Shown piece after piece: positions 35,557-44,866 of a stretch of DNA of 64,000 nt. Location: positions 1 through 64,000 of the forward strand of contig CANOGU010000007.1 of assembly GCA_947565635.1 (NCBI GenBank), in the 5' to 3' direction. The notes under the pieces were generated by a model, which did not search any database, had not been told where the DNA came from, and saw only the letters and a list, made by a program, of their open reading frames with translations. The translations under genes were made by a program, and so were the position numbers. Numbering within the stretch: position 1 is the first letter of the stretch; each line of letters opens with the position of its first letter. Source of the DNA: an uncultured Lactobacillus sp. (GTDB taxonomy: Bacteria > Bacillota > Bacilli > Lactobacillales > Lactobacillaceae).

Positions 35557-37515
35557 TTAATCAAAAGTCTCAATTTTACCAAAAATTCGCTCTATATTCT
35601 CTTGACTACTCCCAAGTTCATCATTTGTCTTATAAAAAATATATAAATTTTTCTTTGCCCTAGAGCAAGCTACATATAATAAATTTCTTGCTTTTTCATA
35701 TTTTTTCCGTTTTTTTTCATCCAAATTGCCATACTCATTGTAATTTTCAAAAAAGAGCCTAAAATAATCTTTTCGATGCGCAAAAGCATCTTGAATAACA
35801 ACTACAACATTTTCAAACTCTAAGCCTTTGGCTCCATGCAAAGTATAGTAATTAAGCTTTTTATCCTCTATTTTGTTTATATAATCATGCCAATTTTCAA
35901 ACTGTGAAAGTTTTAGATTGAAAAAAGCATCTATACTTTTAGAAGTATCGCCATTATCCCCATTATAAAAATAGGAATCTGCTTGCATATATATTTCACC
36001 GATACCAGAATCAATTGAAAAAATATGGGATATAATATTGGCTCCTTTAATCGTGCCTTCGATTTTTTCTAAAGCTTCAATATATTTTATTAATGTAATT
36101 TCTTTAGTATTTATTTGTTTAATTTTAGATAAAAAATTAATAAGATCTCCAAAAGTTAATCCTCTCTCAGCTCCAATATATTTTTCAATGCTTTTTATGG
36201 TTGTATTCGGATCATCGAGTCTTCTTTTAAAATCAATTAAATTGAAAATATTTCTCAAAAACCATCCCATATTTTGTAAATTTTTTTGAAAGAATTCACT
36301 ATTAATATTTGCAAAATTGATCCCACTAAATTGGGGAAATTCACTTAAATTTAAATAAAGATCTCCAAATGATTTAGCTGTCGCAATTTCTTTGTTTTCC
36401 AACAACAAACATGCAGTATCTCCTTCAAAGTCAAATTTATTTTTATACTCTTCTATATTAAATGACGAGTCTACCTTATAAAAGGTACACTTTCCGTCCC
36501 TCTCAAAAGAAATTTGTTTTAGATTATCATTTCTAATTCTATTAATTACTTCAACTATTTCAGAACAGGATCTTCTATTTTCCGTTTCTTCTATGTATTT
36601 CAATGAATCTAACTCTGTTAATTCACCTATTCCATTTTCATATATATTTTGTTTTGAATCACCAAAAAAACCAATTACAAAATTTTGTTTTTTCGAAGAA
36701 TATTCTAAAATACTTTTAAGCAAACTAATTACATTTTTATCAGTATCCTGATACTCATCAATTAATACATATGGATATTTATCTATAAATAATCGTTTTA
36801 AAATATTATTATTTGAAATAATATTTTTAGCATATTTCAAAAGCGTATCGTGACTAATTATATACTTATGTAGTCGATCATAATTATGCATAGGATCATA
36901 CATAATAGCTTTTCCTTTTCCTGTTCTAATTTCTTCACTTACCTGATTTAATCTACGCTCTTTAATTATTAACTTTACTAATTCTTTGAATTTTGCAACA
37001 TTTTTTAAATATGGATTCAATTGGGAATAGTCAGATAGGGCCTCTCTAAATTCTGAAACTCTTTTTTGTTGGTTGCCATAAAAAATTTTCTGAAACTTTT
37101 TATTCCTTATAATTGAATCAAAACTATCTTGATCTTTGATTTTTTCATATAAAACATTTTCTTGTAGTTTCTTATGTATAGCTTCCTTATGACTTTCAAC
37201 ATCACATTGGTGTTCTTTTCTAAGTAAAAAATCTTGAGTAGAGATAAAATTCCACAAAAATTCATGAATTGTAGATACGATTACGTTAGAATTTTTACCG
37301 ATTCTTTTTATAATTTCATTTTTTGCAGCATTAGTATAAGTAATACATAAGAGCTTTTGATTACGACTACTAATTTTATTATTTGTAGACAAAATATGTT
37401 CAATTGATTTTACCAAAGTATAGGTTTTTCCAGAACCGGGACCAGCATCAAAACAAAAGCTTTTTTTCTTATCTATAGTCTTATATACTTCTTTTTCAGA
37501 TTGTCTAGTCTTCAT
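35557..37515 (-). CDS. gajB: Gabija-like UvrD/Rep-family helicase (GajB-like)
   Basis: SF1 helicase of about 652 residues. Motif I DAGPGSGKTYTLVKSIE is at about 23-39, motif II LIDEYQDTDKN near 265, motif III GDSKQNIYENG near 290, LHGAKGLEFENVVVV near 570 and motif VI LYVACSRAKKNLYIF near 620. The start is ATG 37515, with TGAGGG upstream; a TTG at 37530 is also in frame. It overlaps the end of the OLD-family ATPase gene by 11 bp. An OLD/TOPRIM ATPase followed by a UvrD-like helicase is the Gabija anti-phage arrangement; this helicase is longer than typical GajB (about 500 aa). Confidence 0.82.
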   Translation of the reverse strand: MKTRQSEKEVYKTIDKKKSFCFDAGPGSGKTYTLVKSIEHILSTNNKISSRNQKLLCITYTNAAKNEIIKRIGKNSNVIVSTIHEFLWNFISTQDFLLRKEHQCDVESHKEAIHKKLQENVLYEKIKDQDSFDSIIRNKKFQKIFYGNQQKRVSEFREALSDYSQLNPYLKNVAKFKELVKLIIKERRLNQVSEEIRTGKGKAIMYDPMHNYDRLHKYIISHDTLLKYAKNIISNNNILKRLFIDKYPYVLIDEYQDTDKNVISLLKSILEYSSKKQNFVIGFFGDSKQNIYENGIGELTELDSLKYIEETENRRSCSEIVEVINRIRNDNLKQISFERDGKCTFYKVDSSFNIEEYKNKFDFEGDTACLLLENKEIATAKSFGDLYLNLSEFPQFSGINFANINSEFFQKNLQNMGWFLRNIFNLIDFKRRLDDPNTTIKSIEKYIGAERGLTFGDLINFLSKIKQINTKEITLIKYIEALEKIEGTIKGANIISHIFSIDSGIGEIYMQADSYFYNGDNGDTSKSIDAFFNLKLSQFENWHDYINKIEDKKLNYYTLHGAKGLEFENVVVVIQDAFAHRKDYFRLFFENYNEYGNLDEKKRKKYEKARNLLYVACSRAKKNLYIFYKTNDELGSSQENIERIFGKIETFD

Positions 37516-39763
37516 TTGTTTTTCCCTCAAAATACTCTTCCAAAGAATTCAACGCATCCCTAATATACTTTGGTGTAGTAATCTCGTAGTCTTTATTTGT
37601 AATTGAATTAAAAACAATATGATTTGTAAATTTCGCTTTTGAATCTTTTAGTTTGTTTTGACAAAAATATGACTTAGTTCTTAATTTATTTTTATCAAAA
37701 TCTTTAAAAATTTTAGGATGAATGTCTTTCAATAAATTTATAATTCTATCACTATGGTCTTTAATATTAGTTAGTATAATTGCTTCTTCAAGACTTGTTG
37801 CATAATTTTGATTTATTTTCCCTTGTGAATAAATTTTAATCTTTTCAGAACATTCGATTTCCAGTTTATCTTCCTTCATATGTTTAATAATCTCATTATT
37901 GAACAAACTATTGTCTTTTTTATCAGCAGAAATAGCATTCTTTATGGTCTCATTAGTTGATAAGCACTTACCTTGGTGATTAGCCATCCATTCATTCAAA
38001 TCAGTAATAGACTCAGGATTTTTCTTCTCTTCATCTGATCTATTAATATCCAAATCAGTAATTATTACCGTCTTCTTATTTAAAATCTCCAATAAAGGTA
38101 AAAATTGATATCCATATGCTCCGTCTATTCTATATACTTTGATATGATGCGATCTCAGCTTTTCATCTTCATCAATTAAAAATCTTAAATAATTTTCTTC
38201 TGTCTGACCTTCAACAATTACTATTGCATCAGCATAAAAGATATCAGATAACTCTAATCTTAAATATTTTTTTATGTATTCAAAGACTTTTAGGTCTATA
38301 TTTTTTTGTTCTAATTTTATTTTTACACTATCATCGTTAATATTACTAATTGTACCTGAGTCTAAATATACAATATTATTCAAAGTATTCCCGGATTGAA
38401 TCTTACTATTTAGAATATGAGAGGAATGTGTTGTGATAATTATTTGAAATGTATTTTTCTCATAATTTATATTATCCTCACTAGACTCCATCAAATAGGA
38501 AATTGCTTTGGAAATATTTTTTATAAATAGTTCTTGCATCTGAGGGTGCATAAAAGTTTCTGGTTCTTCTATGCACAAAATATTTATGGCACCGTTAACA
38601 TCATCTTTTTCGTAATTTTCAAAATAATCCGCTATTTCTGCAATAATAACCATCAAATTGGTGTAGCCCATTCCGTATTGATTCTCGGGAATATAATTTT
38701 GATTTTCACGATATTCATATAAGACACTATTTCCTAGAATTTTATCTAAACTTATATTTGGATGTAAATTCATTCGTAAATTTTTATTCGATTCAATACT
38801 ATTAATTGCATCTTGTAAAATATCCTGAATATTACTGTCTATTTCGTCCTTCAAAAGAATATTAGCGCTATCTATAAATTCATCTATATCGGATAAATCA
38901 TTTTTTCTTGCATACGTATCAACTATTTTATTATAAGCTTTGGATAAAGTGTTATTGTCTTTTACAGTATTAGCTTGTATAGTTTTAACTTTAAGAAAAG
39001 AATTAAGTGAAAATGATTTTGAGGGAATATTACTGTTTAAAGGATAGAAATTCAAAGTATAATATCCATTGTCTAATAAGGATAAAAAATCTCTATACAT
39101 GCGTTGATCATAATATTCAATAATTAACTTTATTCTTTCTTTATTCTTCTCCTTTTTCCCATAATATTCTTTTAACTCATTGAGCGACACTTTATCACCC
39201 AATTCTTCATCTAAACCTATATTACTCGTATTTATATTCTTATTTTTTTGATTTATTTCGCTAAGCTTTTGCAAAAAAAGTTTTACATTAGTAATCTCAT
39301 ATTTAACAATAATATCTATATCAGCTATACTATCTGAATTTTTATTGTTCTTTAATGACGATATAACAAGTACATCCTGAAAATTGGAAATATAATCATC
39401 TTCGCTATCAATTCCAATGTTCAATCTGAACTCCATAAGAGGAAGATCCTCAGGTTTTATTCCTCTAATCTCGTCTGAACTTTTGTCTGAAACATAATTG
39501 TCATACCATTTCTTTAAATATGATAAATTAAAATCACTATGTTTAAATACATTCCTGCTTTGCGCTTTTGTATTTTGAAGTGTATCTAACAATTCAACAA
39601 TAGTACTTTTTCCAGAATTATTTGGACCAATCATTAAAGATGAACTTTCTGAAATATACTGTTCTGTCTCACTTTGGTTTGCATGACTATGAGCAAAACA
39701 AATCTCATTCTGACTTTCTCCATATTTTCTATAATTTTTTATTACCAAACTTTTTAAATACAT
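37505..39763 (-). CDS. gajA: Gabija-like OLD-family ATPase/TOPRIM nuclease (GajA-like)
   Basis: 752 residues. The N-terminal ABC-type ATPase has Walker A MIGPNNSGKSTIVELLD (about 44-60), Walker B CIEEPETFMHPQ (about 399-410) and the H-loop ITTHSSHIL (about 445). The C-terminal TOPRIM domain has AIVIVEGQTEENYLRFL (catalytic Glu, about 520) and VIITDLDINRSDE (Asp pair, about 570). Known GajA nicks phage DNA when nucleotides fall. The long insert between Walker A and B (about 90-380) and the ~170-residue C-terminal extension make it larger than the classical 578-aa GajA. First gene of the operon; an AGGGTGA site precedes the ATG. AT-rich compared with the core. Confidence 0.85.
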   Translation of the reverse strand: MYLKSLVIKNYRKYGESQNEICFAHSHANQSETEQYISESSSLMIGPNNSGKSTIVELLDTLQNTKAQSRNVFKHSDFNLSYLKKWYDNYVSDKSSDEIRGIKPEDLPLMEFRLNIGIDSEDDYISNFQDVLVISSLKNNKNSDSIADIDIIVKYEITNVKLFLQKLSEINQKNKNINTSNIGLDEELGDKVSLNELKEYYGKKEKNKERIKLIIEYYDQRMYRDFLSLLDNGYYTLNFYPLNSNIPSKSFSLNSFLKVKTIQANTVKDNNTLSKAYNKIVDTYARKNDLSDIDEFIDSANILLKDEIDSNIQDILQDAINSIESNKNLRMNLHPNISLDKILGNSVLYEYRENQNYIPENQYGMGYTNLMVIIAEIADYFENYEKDDVNGAINILCIEEPETFMHPQMQELFIKNISKAISYLMESSEDNINYEKNTFQIIITTHSSHILNSKIQSGNTLNNIVYLDSGTISNINDDSVKIKLEQKNIDLKVFEYIKKYLRLELSDIFYADAIVIVEGQTEENYLRFLIDEDEKLRSHHIKVYRIDGAYGYQFLPLLEILNKKTVIITDLDINRSDEEKKNPESITDLNEWMANHQGKCLSTNETIKNAISADKKDNSLFNNEIIKHMKEDKLEIECSEKIKIYSQGKINQNYATSLEEAIILTNIKDHSDRIINLLKDIHPKIFKDFDKNKLRTKSYFCQNKLKDSKAKFTNHIVFNSITNKDYEITTPKYIRDALNSLEEYFEGKTNED

Positions 39764-39890
39764 CTAAACTCACCCTGTTTTAACTAATTAACTCTCTTAA
39801 CTTTATCATTCTTCTTGAAACTCTTCACTGCTAATCCAAATATAACATCCCATATAAAATAATAACTTTATTCTTTCCTCTCCCAACACA

Positions 39891-39926
39891 AAAAAGCAAG
39901 CTCCCCAAAAAAGGAGCTTGCTTTTT
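39891..39926. terminator. Terminator of the rml operon
   Basis: AAAAAGCAAGCTCC / GGAGCTTGCTTTTT stem-loop directly after the rmlD stop. Confidence 0.9.
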
Positions 39927-39939
39927 CCTCTATCCCGCT

Positions 39940-40926
39940 TTACTTCCCTAACTCATCAAAGAAGCCGTCAGCCTTTAAAATGTCTAAATAGCGGCTGATA
40001 GCATCTGGCCAAGTTGGAAGTGGCTTAAAGCCGTTTTCTTCTAACTTACTCTTGTCTAAGCGAGAGTTAAATGGACGAACAGCCTTTGATAAGCCATATT
40101 CTTCAGTAGTTACGGGAGTAACCTTAGTCTTGTAGCCTGCTTGACGATAGATTTCTTTAGTGAAATCGTACCAAGAAATATAGCCAGTCTTAGTGCCATT
40201 TTCGTCATGGTCGCCTTCACTTGCTGGCAATTCCGCATTAGTTGCATGGTAGTAGCCGTACTTATCAGTTTCAATCATGTCTACCAATAAACGAGCTAAA
40301 TCAAAAGTATAGGTTGGTGTACCTACTTGGTCGCTAACAACTTTAACTTCATCATGGTTTGAACCAACTTTAAGCATTGTCTTAATGAAGTTGGAACCAT
40401 TTACACCAAATACCCAAGCAATACGAACGATGAAATACTTGTCCAAGGTATTAGCAACAGCTTCTTCTCCGCCAAGCTTAGTTTCACCGTAAACATTTAA
40501 TGGCTTGTAACCCTTAAAGTCAGGTTCCCAAGGAGTAGTTCCTTGACCATCAAAGACGTAGTCAGTTGATAAGTAAACCATTGGGGCATCGAGCTTTTTA
40601 GCAACATTAGCGATGTTTTGAGTTCCATCAACGTTAACTTTACGAACAGCAGCTACCTTATCATCATCTTCAGCCATGTCAACTGCAGTCCAAGCAGCAC
40701 AGTGAACAATAACATCTGGATTTACTTCAGAAATAACCTTGTCTACTGCGTCTGCATCGGTAATATCTAAAGAAACGTATGGAGCCTTAGTCACAGCTGT
40801 GCCGTCAGCGACACCAGCATATTCAGGTGCTAAGTCTGATCCAACACCTTCATAGCCACGTTTAGCAAGTTCATTCATTACGTCATGGCCAAGTTGACCA
40901 TTAACGCCAGTTACAAAAACTTTCAT
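39940..40926 (-). CDS. rmlD: dTDP-4-dehydrorhamnose reductase
   Basis: Last step to dTDP-L-rhamnose. The 328-residue SDR has VTGVNGQLGHDV at 4-15, VIVHCAAWTAVDMAEDD near 74, VYLSTDYVFDG with the catalytic Thr/Tyr near 128, and YGETKLGGE near 152. Last gene of the rmlB-A-C-D operon, 16 bp after rmlC. Confidence 0.95.
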   Translation of the reverse strand: MKVFVTGVNGQLGHDVMNELAKRGYEGVGSDLAPEYAGVADGTAVTKAPYVSLDITDADAVDKVISEVNPDVIVHCAAWTAVDMAEDDDKVAAVRKVNVDGTQNIANVAKKLDAPMVYLSTDYVFDGQGTTPWEPDFKGYKPLNVYGETKLGGEEAVANTLDKYFIVRIAWVFGVNGSNFIKTMLKVGSNHDEVKVVSDQVGTPTYTFDLARLLVDMIETDKYGYYHATNAELPASEGDHDENGTKTGYISWYDFTKEIYRQAGYKTKVTPVTTEEYGLSKAVRPFNSRLDKSKLEENGFKPLPTWPDAISRYLDILKADGFFDELGK

Positions 40927-40942
40927 TAATTTACCTCACTAA

Positions 40943-41551
40943 TTAAAACTTAAAAGTATCCTTTAAGCCTTTCCATTCTTGATCACGGTCAGATAAAGTA
41001 AGCTTAGTACCATCATCAAGAGTGTAACCACTCGCATCTGGACTGCCTGGGTAATCACCCTTAAGATGTGGCCATTCGATACCAATTTCAGGATCGTTCC
41101 AAGCCATACCACCTTCATCGTTTAGATGCCAGAAATCGTTAACCTTGTAGCAGAATTCTGCTTCATCACTTAAAACAAGGAAACCATGAGCAAAACCTTG
41201 TGGAATTAAGAATTGCTTCTTGTTTTCAGCAGTCAATTCAACACCGTACCACTTACCGTAAGTCTTTGAGTCGCTACGAAGGTCAACAGCAACGTCAAAT
41301 ACGCTACCACGAACAGCACGAACCAACTTAATTTGTGGGTATTTCTTTTGGAAGTGCAAACCACGGAGCACACCCTTAGTTGAGCTTGATTGGTTATCTT
41401 GAACGAAGTTAATGCTGAAGCCAGCATCCATCATATCTCTTTGGTTAAAAGTTTCCATGAAGTAACCACGATCATCACCGTGAACAGTTGGAGTGATAAC
41501 TGCTAAACCTTCAATTCCACCAACATTTTTTTCAACTTTAATTTGTCCCAT
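40943..41551 (-). CDS. rmlC: dTDP-4-dehydrorhamnose 3,5-epimerase
   Basis: 202-residue cupin. DDRGYFMETF near 26, KGVLRGLHFQ with the catalytic His near 64, VFDVAVDLRSDSKTYGKWYGV near 85, and IPQGFAHGFLVLSD near 116 are family landmarks. Double epimerisation of the sugar ring before RmlD reduction. Between rmlA and rmlD in the operon. Confidence 0.95.
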   Translation of the reverse strand: MGQIKVEKNVGGIEGLAVITPTVHGDDRGYFMETFNQRDMMDAGFSINFVQDNQSSSTKGVLRGLHFQKKYPQIKLVRAVRGSVFDVAVDLRSDSKTYGKWYGVELTAENKKQFLIPQGFAHGFLVLSDEAEFCYKVNDFWHLNDEGGMAWNDPEIGIEWPHLKGDYPGSPDASGYTLDDGTKLTLSDRDQEWKGLKDTFKF

Positions 41552-41581
41552 TTTAAAAAGCTTCTTTCTTAATTAAAAATT

Positions 41582-42466
41582 TTAGTAACGAACTTTACCT
41601 TCAGCAACAGACTTTAAGTGTTTACCATATGGGCTCTTGCCATAGTGCTTAGCTGCTTCAAGTAATTGATCCTTGTCAATCCAGCCGTGAACATATGCAA
41701 TTTCTTCGGGAGCTGAAACAGAAACGCCTTGACGTTCTTCAACCATCTTAACGTAGTTAGAAGCGTCAACTAAACTTTGCATGGTACCAGTATCAAGCCA
41801 TGCATAACCACGACCCAAAAGTTGTACACCTAGGTTATCGTCTTGTAAGTACATATCGTTTAGACTAGTAATTTCAACTTCGCCACGTGCACTTGGCTTA
41901 ACTTGAGCAGCCTTTTCACTTACACCAGCTGGGTAGAAGTAAAGACCAGTAACAGCATAGTTACTCTTAGGTTGTTCTGGTTTTTCTTCGATAGATACAA
42001 CATTATCATTTTCATCAAAACCAATAACACCAAAACGTTCTGGATCATTTACGTAGTAACCAAAGACAGTTGCCTTACCCTTTTGGGCATCTTCAGCAGC
42101 ATTCTTAAGTAAATCAGTAAAACCATTACCGTAGAAAATGTTATCACCTAAAACCATGGCACATGCTTCACCATTAATGAAATCCGCACCTAATGTAAAT
42201 GCTTGAGCCAAACCATCTGGACTTGGTTGAACCTTGTAAGAAAGGTTAATACCAAATTGTGAACCATCACCTAATAGTTCCTTAAAACGTGGAGTATCAG
42301 CTGGGGTAGAAATAACTAAAATATCTTTAATACCAGCTAACATCAAAGTAGATAATGGATAATAAATCATTGGTTTGTCGTAAACTGGCAATAATTGCTT
42401 ACTAGTTACTAAAGTCAATGGATATAAACGAGTACCTGAACCGCCTGCTAAAATAATTCCCTTCAT
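41582..42466 (-). CDS. rmlA: Glucose-1-phosphate thymidylyltransferase
   Basis: Makes dTDP-glucose. The 294-residue nucleotidyltransferase has [18 protein letters not shown] at the N-terminus, [18 protein letters not shown] near 29, [10 protein letters not shown] near 104 and [14 protein letters not shown] near 223. Codon use is markedly optimised, like other rml genes here, which fits strong expression. Confidence 0.96.
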   Translation of the reverse strand: MKGIILAGGSGTRLYPLTLVTSKQLLPVYDKPMIYYPLSTLMLAGIKDILVISTPADTPRFKELLGDGSQFGINLSYKVQPSPDGLAQAFTLGADFINGEACAMVLGDNIFYGNGFTDLLKNAAEDAQKGKATVFGYYVNDPERFGVIGFDENDNVVSIEEKPEQPKSNYAVTGLYFYPAGVSEKAAQVKPSARGEVEITSLNDMYLQDDNLGVQLLGRGYAWLDTGTMQSLVDASNYVKMVEERQGVSVSAPEEIAYVHGWIDKDQLLEAAKHYGKSPYGKHLKSVAEGKVRY

Positions 42467-42472
42467 GCTGAA

Positions 42473-43510
42473 TTAGTCCTTATCTAAAACTTGCTTCTTA
42501 CTGTACATTTCGTCGTAATAGTTTTGGTAGTCACCAGAAATGATGTTTTCCCACCAGTCTTTGTTGTCAAGGTACCATTGGATAGTCTTCTTGATACCAT
42601 CTTTGAACATAGTTTCTGGAAGCCAGCCTAATTCGTTATGAATCTTTTCTGGGTCGATAGCGTAACGACGGTCATGACCCTTACGGTCAGTAACGTGTTC
42701 AATTAATGAGTATGGCTTATCTAAGTAATCACAGATAAGTTTAACAATATCAATGTTAGCCATTTCGTTGTGACCACCAATGTTGTAAACTTCACCAGGT
42801 TTGCCATTTTCTAAGATAAGGTCAATTGCCTTGCAGTGATCTTCAACATAGAGCCAGTCACGAACGTTTTTACCATCGCCATAAACTGGAAGCTTTTCAT
42901 TGTTCAAAGCTCTTTGGATCATCAATGGAATAAGCTTTTCTGGGAATTGATATGGTCCATAGTTGTTAGAACAACGTGAGATGGTTACTGGCAAGTTGAA
43001 AGTTCTGCCGTATGCACCAACTAACAAGTCTGCACTAGCCTTACTTGATGAGTAAGGACTTGAGGTATGAAGTGGTGTATCTTCGTGGAAGAAAAGATCT
43101 GGACGATCTAATGGTAAATCACCGTAAACCTCGTCAGTTGAAACTTGGTGGAAACGCTTGATACCGTATTTACGGCAAGCATCCATTAAGACAGACGTAC
43201 CGATAATGTTAGTTTCCAAGAAAATTTCTGGATTTTCAATAGAACGATCAACGTGACTTTCAGCAGCAAAGTTAACTACTACATCAGGCTTTTCTTCTTC
43301 GAATAACTTGTAAACACCTTCACGGTCACGAATATCTAACTTAACGAACTTGAAGTTAGGGTTATCCATAACATCCTTTAAAGTAGATAAGTTACCCGCA
43401 TAAGTTAAACTATCTAAACAGATAATTTCGTAATCAGGATGCTTCTTTAACATGTAAAAAACAAAGTTTGAACCGATAAAACCGGCACCACCAGTAACAA
43501 TAACTTTCAT
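42473..43510 (-). CDS. rmlB: dTDP-glucose 4,6-dehydratase
   Basis: 345-residue extended SDR. VTGGAGFIGSNFVFYML is at 4-20, NFAAESHVDRSIENP near 82, VSTDEVYGDLP near 123 with the TDE triad, and YSSSKASADLLV near 153 with catalytic Tyr/Lys. First gene of the operon rmlBACD. Its ATG follows a gap of about 130 bp that holds the promoter and the terminator of the MerR gene. Confidence 0.96.
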   Translation of the reverse strand: MKVIVTGGAGFIGSNFVFYMLKKHPDYEIICLDSLTYAGNLSTLKDVMDNPNFKFVKLDIRDREGVYKLFEEEKPDVVVNFAAESHVDRSIENPEIFLETNIIGTSVLMDACRKYGIKRFHQVSTDEVYGDLPLDRPDLFFHEDTPLHTSSPYSSSKASADLLVGAYGRTFNLPVTISRCSNNYGPYQFPEKLIPLMIQRALNNEKLPVYGDGKNVRDWLYVEDHCKAIDLILENGKPGEVYNIGGHNEMANIDIVKLICDYLDKPYSLIEHVTDRKGHDRRYAIDPEKIHNELGWLPETMFKDGIKKTIQWYLDNKDWWENIISGDYQNYYDEMYSKKQVLDKD

Positions 43511-43600
43511 AATTAGGTCTGCCTTTCTTTATTCATTACTTATCATATAACATTACGTTACGTCACCTTCAAGAAAATAAGAATTTTTAATTCTATAGAA

Positions 43601-43638
43601 AAAGATCAAGCACTTCAAACTTCATGTGCTTGATCTTT
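43601..43638 (-). terminator. Terminator of the MerR-methyltransferase gene
   Basis: AAAGATCAAGCAC / GTGCTTGATCTTT stem-loop after the stop at 43643. Confidence 0.85.
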
Positions 43639-43642
43639 GTTG

Positions 43643-44815
43643 CTATTTCTTACAAATAAAGTAACCTGCATCTTTAGTAATGTGGAAACGATCGCTTACT
43701 TTATCGTCAACATAATTTTTAAATTCATTATAGTGATCTAGTAAAATCGAATTCTGATTACCATGACAAGACAAAATATAAGAAATTACTGGCGTAGATT
43801 CAGACAGTTCAATCGCATCTTCATACTTATAACAGATAACATCAGTAAAACCATGAGATAAAATTTCTGTCCCATTGTCTAAGCCAAAGCGATCATACAA
43901 GTTAGTTGAAGACAAGACAATCTCTGGATTAAATTCTTGAACTAGATCTGTAATTTCATGCATATGCCGCTTAGAATAAGTAGAACAAGCAAAAAAAGCG
44001 CCCTTTTTCATTACTCTCTTTACTTCCTTCAAGGTCTTAGGAATATTGTCACAGTAGAAAAGCATATGGTTAGCAATTACCAAATCAAATGTATTATCCG
44101 CAAAAGGTATTTTTTGTGCATCAAAAACAGCATATTGAAATTCTGCTCTGTCTCCAATCTCATTCTTCGCATCAGCTAAGATACCTTCAGAAATATCAGA
44201 TAAAACAATGGTTAATCCTTTTGGAATTCTATCTAGATTTTGTGCCCATAAAGTACCATTACCCGCACCTAGTTCTAGAATCTTCATCCCCGGCTTTAAG
44301 TCTAGTTGTCTAAACAACCAGTGAAACCATCCCTCTTTATTGAGAGAATAATCTCGGTGAAGCTTGATTCGCGCAGAAATATTAGAAGCATTTTGGTATT
44401 GAGTACTTAGGGACTGATTCATTGAAGTCAAATGAATCAAGTCTAGCATCTTGCTCCAGTCTACTTCGTGCCCTGCCTTCAAAGTGCTACTAGTTGAATC
44501 AATGGCAGTAGCTACATTTTGCATTTCTTTAAGTCGTTCTTCCACTAGTCTTTTTTGGATCTGCAGAGAATCGAGTAAAAGTTCCCTGTCTCCTGATCCT
44601 AAAGTCATTTCTCGAATATCTGTTAAAGAAAATCCAAGATACTTTAATAGAAGGATTTGTTGCAATTTGGCAAAATCAGCATCAGTGTAGCGTCTTGCAC
44701 CACTTGCCGTGTGTGTTGATGGCTTTAATAAGTTTTTTTGATCGTAATAGCGAATTGTACGAATTGAAACATGTGCTTTTTTCGCAAATTCGCCGCTTGT
44801 GTAGTAAGTTGGCAT
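43643..44815 (-). CDS. MerR-family regulator fused to a SAM methyltransferase domain
   Basis: 390 residues. N-terminal MerR winged helix (about 4-72, SGEFAKKAHVSIRTIRYYDQ) and dimerisation helix (about 75-115) are followed by a class I methyltransferase (about 165-275) with ILELGAGNGTLW (SAM site), NTFDLVIANHMLFYC and a motif after it. The remaining 110 residues may be a ligand-binding or cap domain. Such fusions occur in Firmicutes; the inducer and any methyl acceptor are unknown. Monocistronic, between the rml operon and the KAP gene. Confidence 0.8.
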   Translation of the reverse strand: MPTYYTSGEFAKKAHVSIRTIRYYDQKNLLKPSTHTASGARRYTDADFAKLQQILLLKYLGFSLTDIREMTLGSGDRELLLDSLQIQKRLVEERLKEMQNVATAIDSTSSTLKAGHEVDWSKMLDLIHLTSMNQSLSTQYQNASNISARIKLHRDYSLNKEGWFHWLFRQLDLKPGMKILELGAGNGTLWAQNLDRIPKGLTIVLSDISEGILADAKNEIGDRAEFQYAVFDAQKIPFADNTFDLVIANHMLFYCDNIPKTLKEVKRVMKKGAFFACSTYSKRHMHEITDLVQEFNPEIVLSSTNLYDRFGLDNGTEILSHGFTDVICYKYEDAIELSESTPVISYILSCHGNQNSILLDHYNEFKNYVDDKVSDRFHITKDAGYFICKK

Positions 44816-44866
44816 TTTTTAGTTTTGTTCTTTCATATCTAATAGTCAACCTAATATATCGTATTT

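Noticed and set aside
35557-39763. PARIS or retron-type system
   Set aside because: PARIS would need a DUF4435 partner and a retron a reverse transcriptase; the partner here is a complete UvrD-type helicase.
43643-44815. Possible restriction-modification methyltransferase
   Set aside because: The domain resembles small-molecule methyltransferases and lacks DNA-methylase motifs such as NPPY/DPPY.
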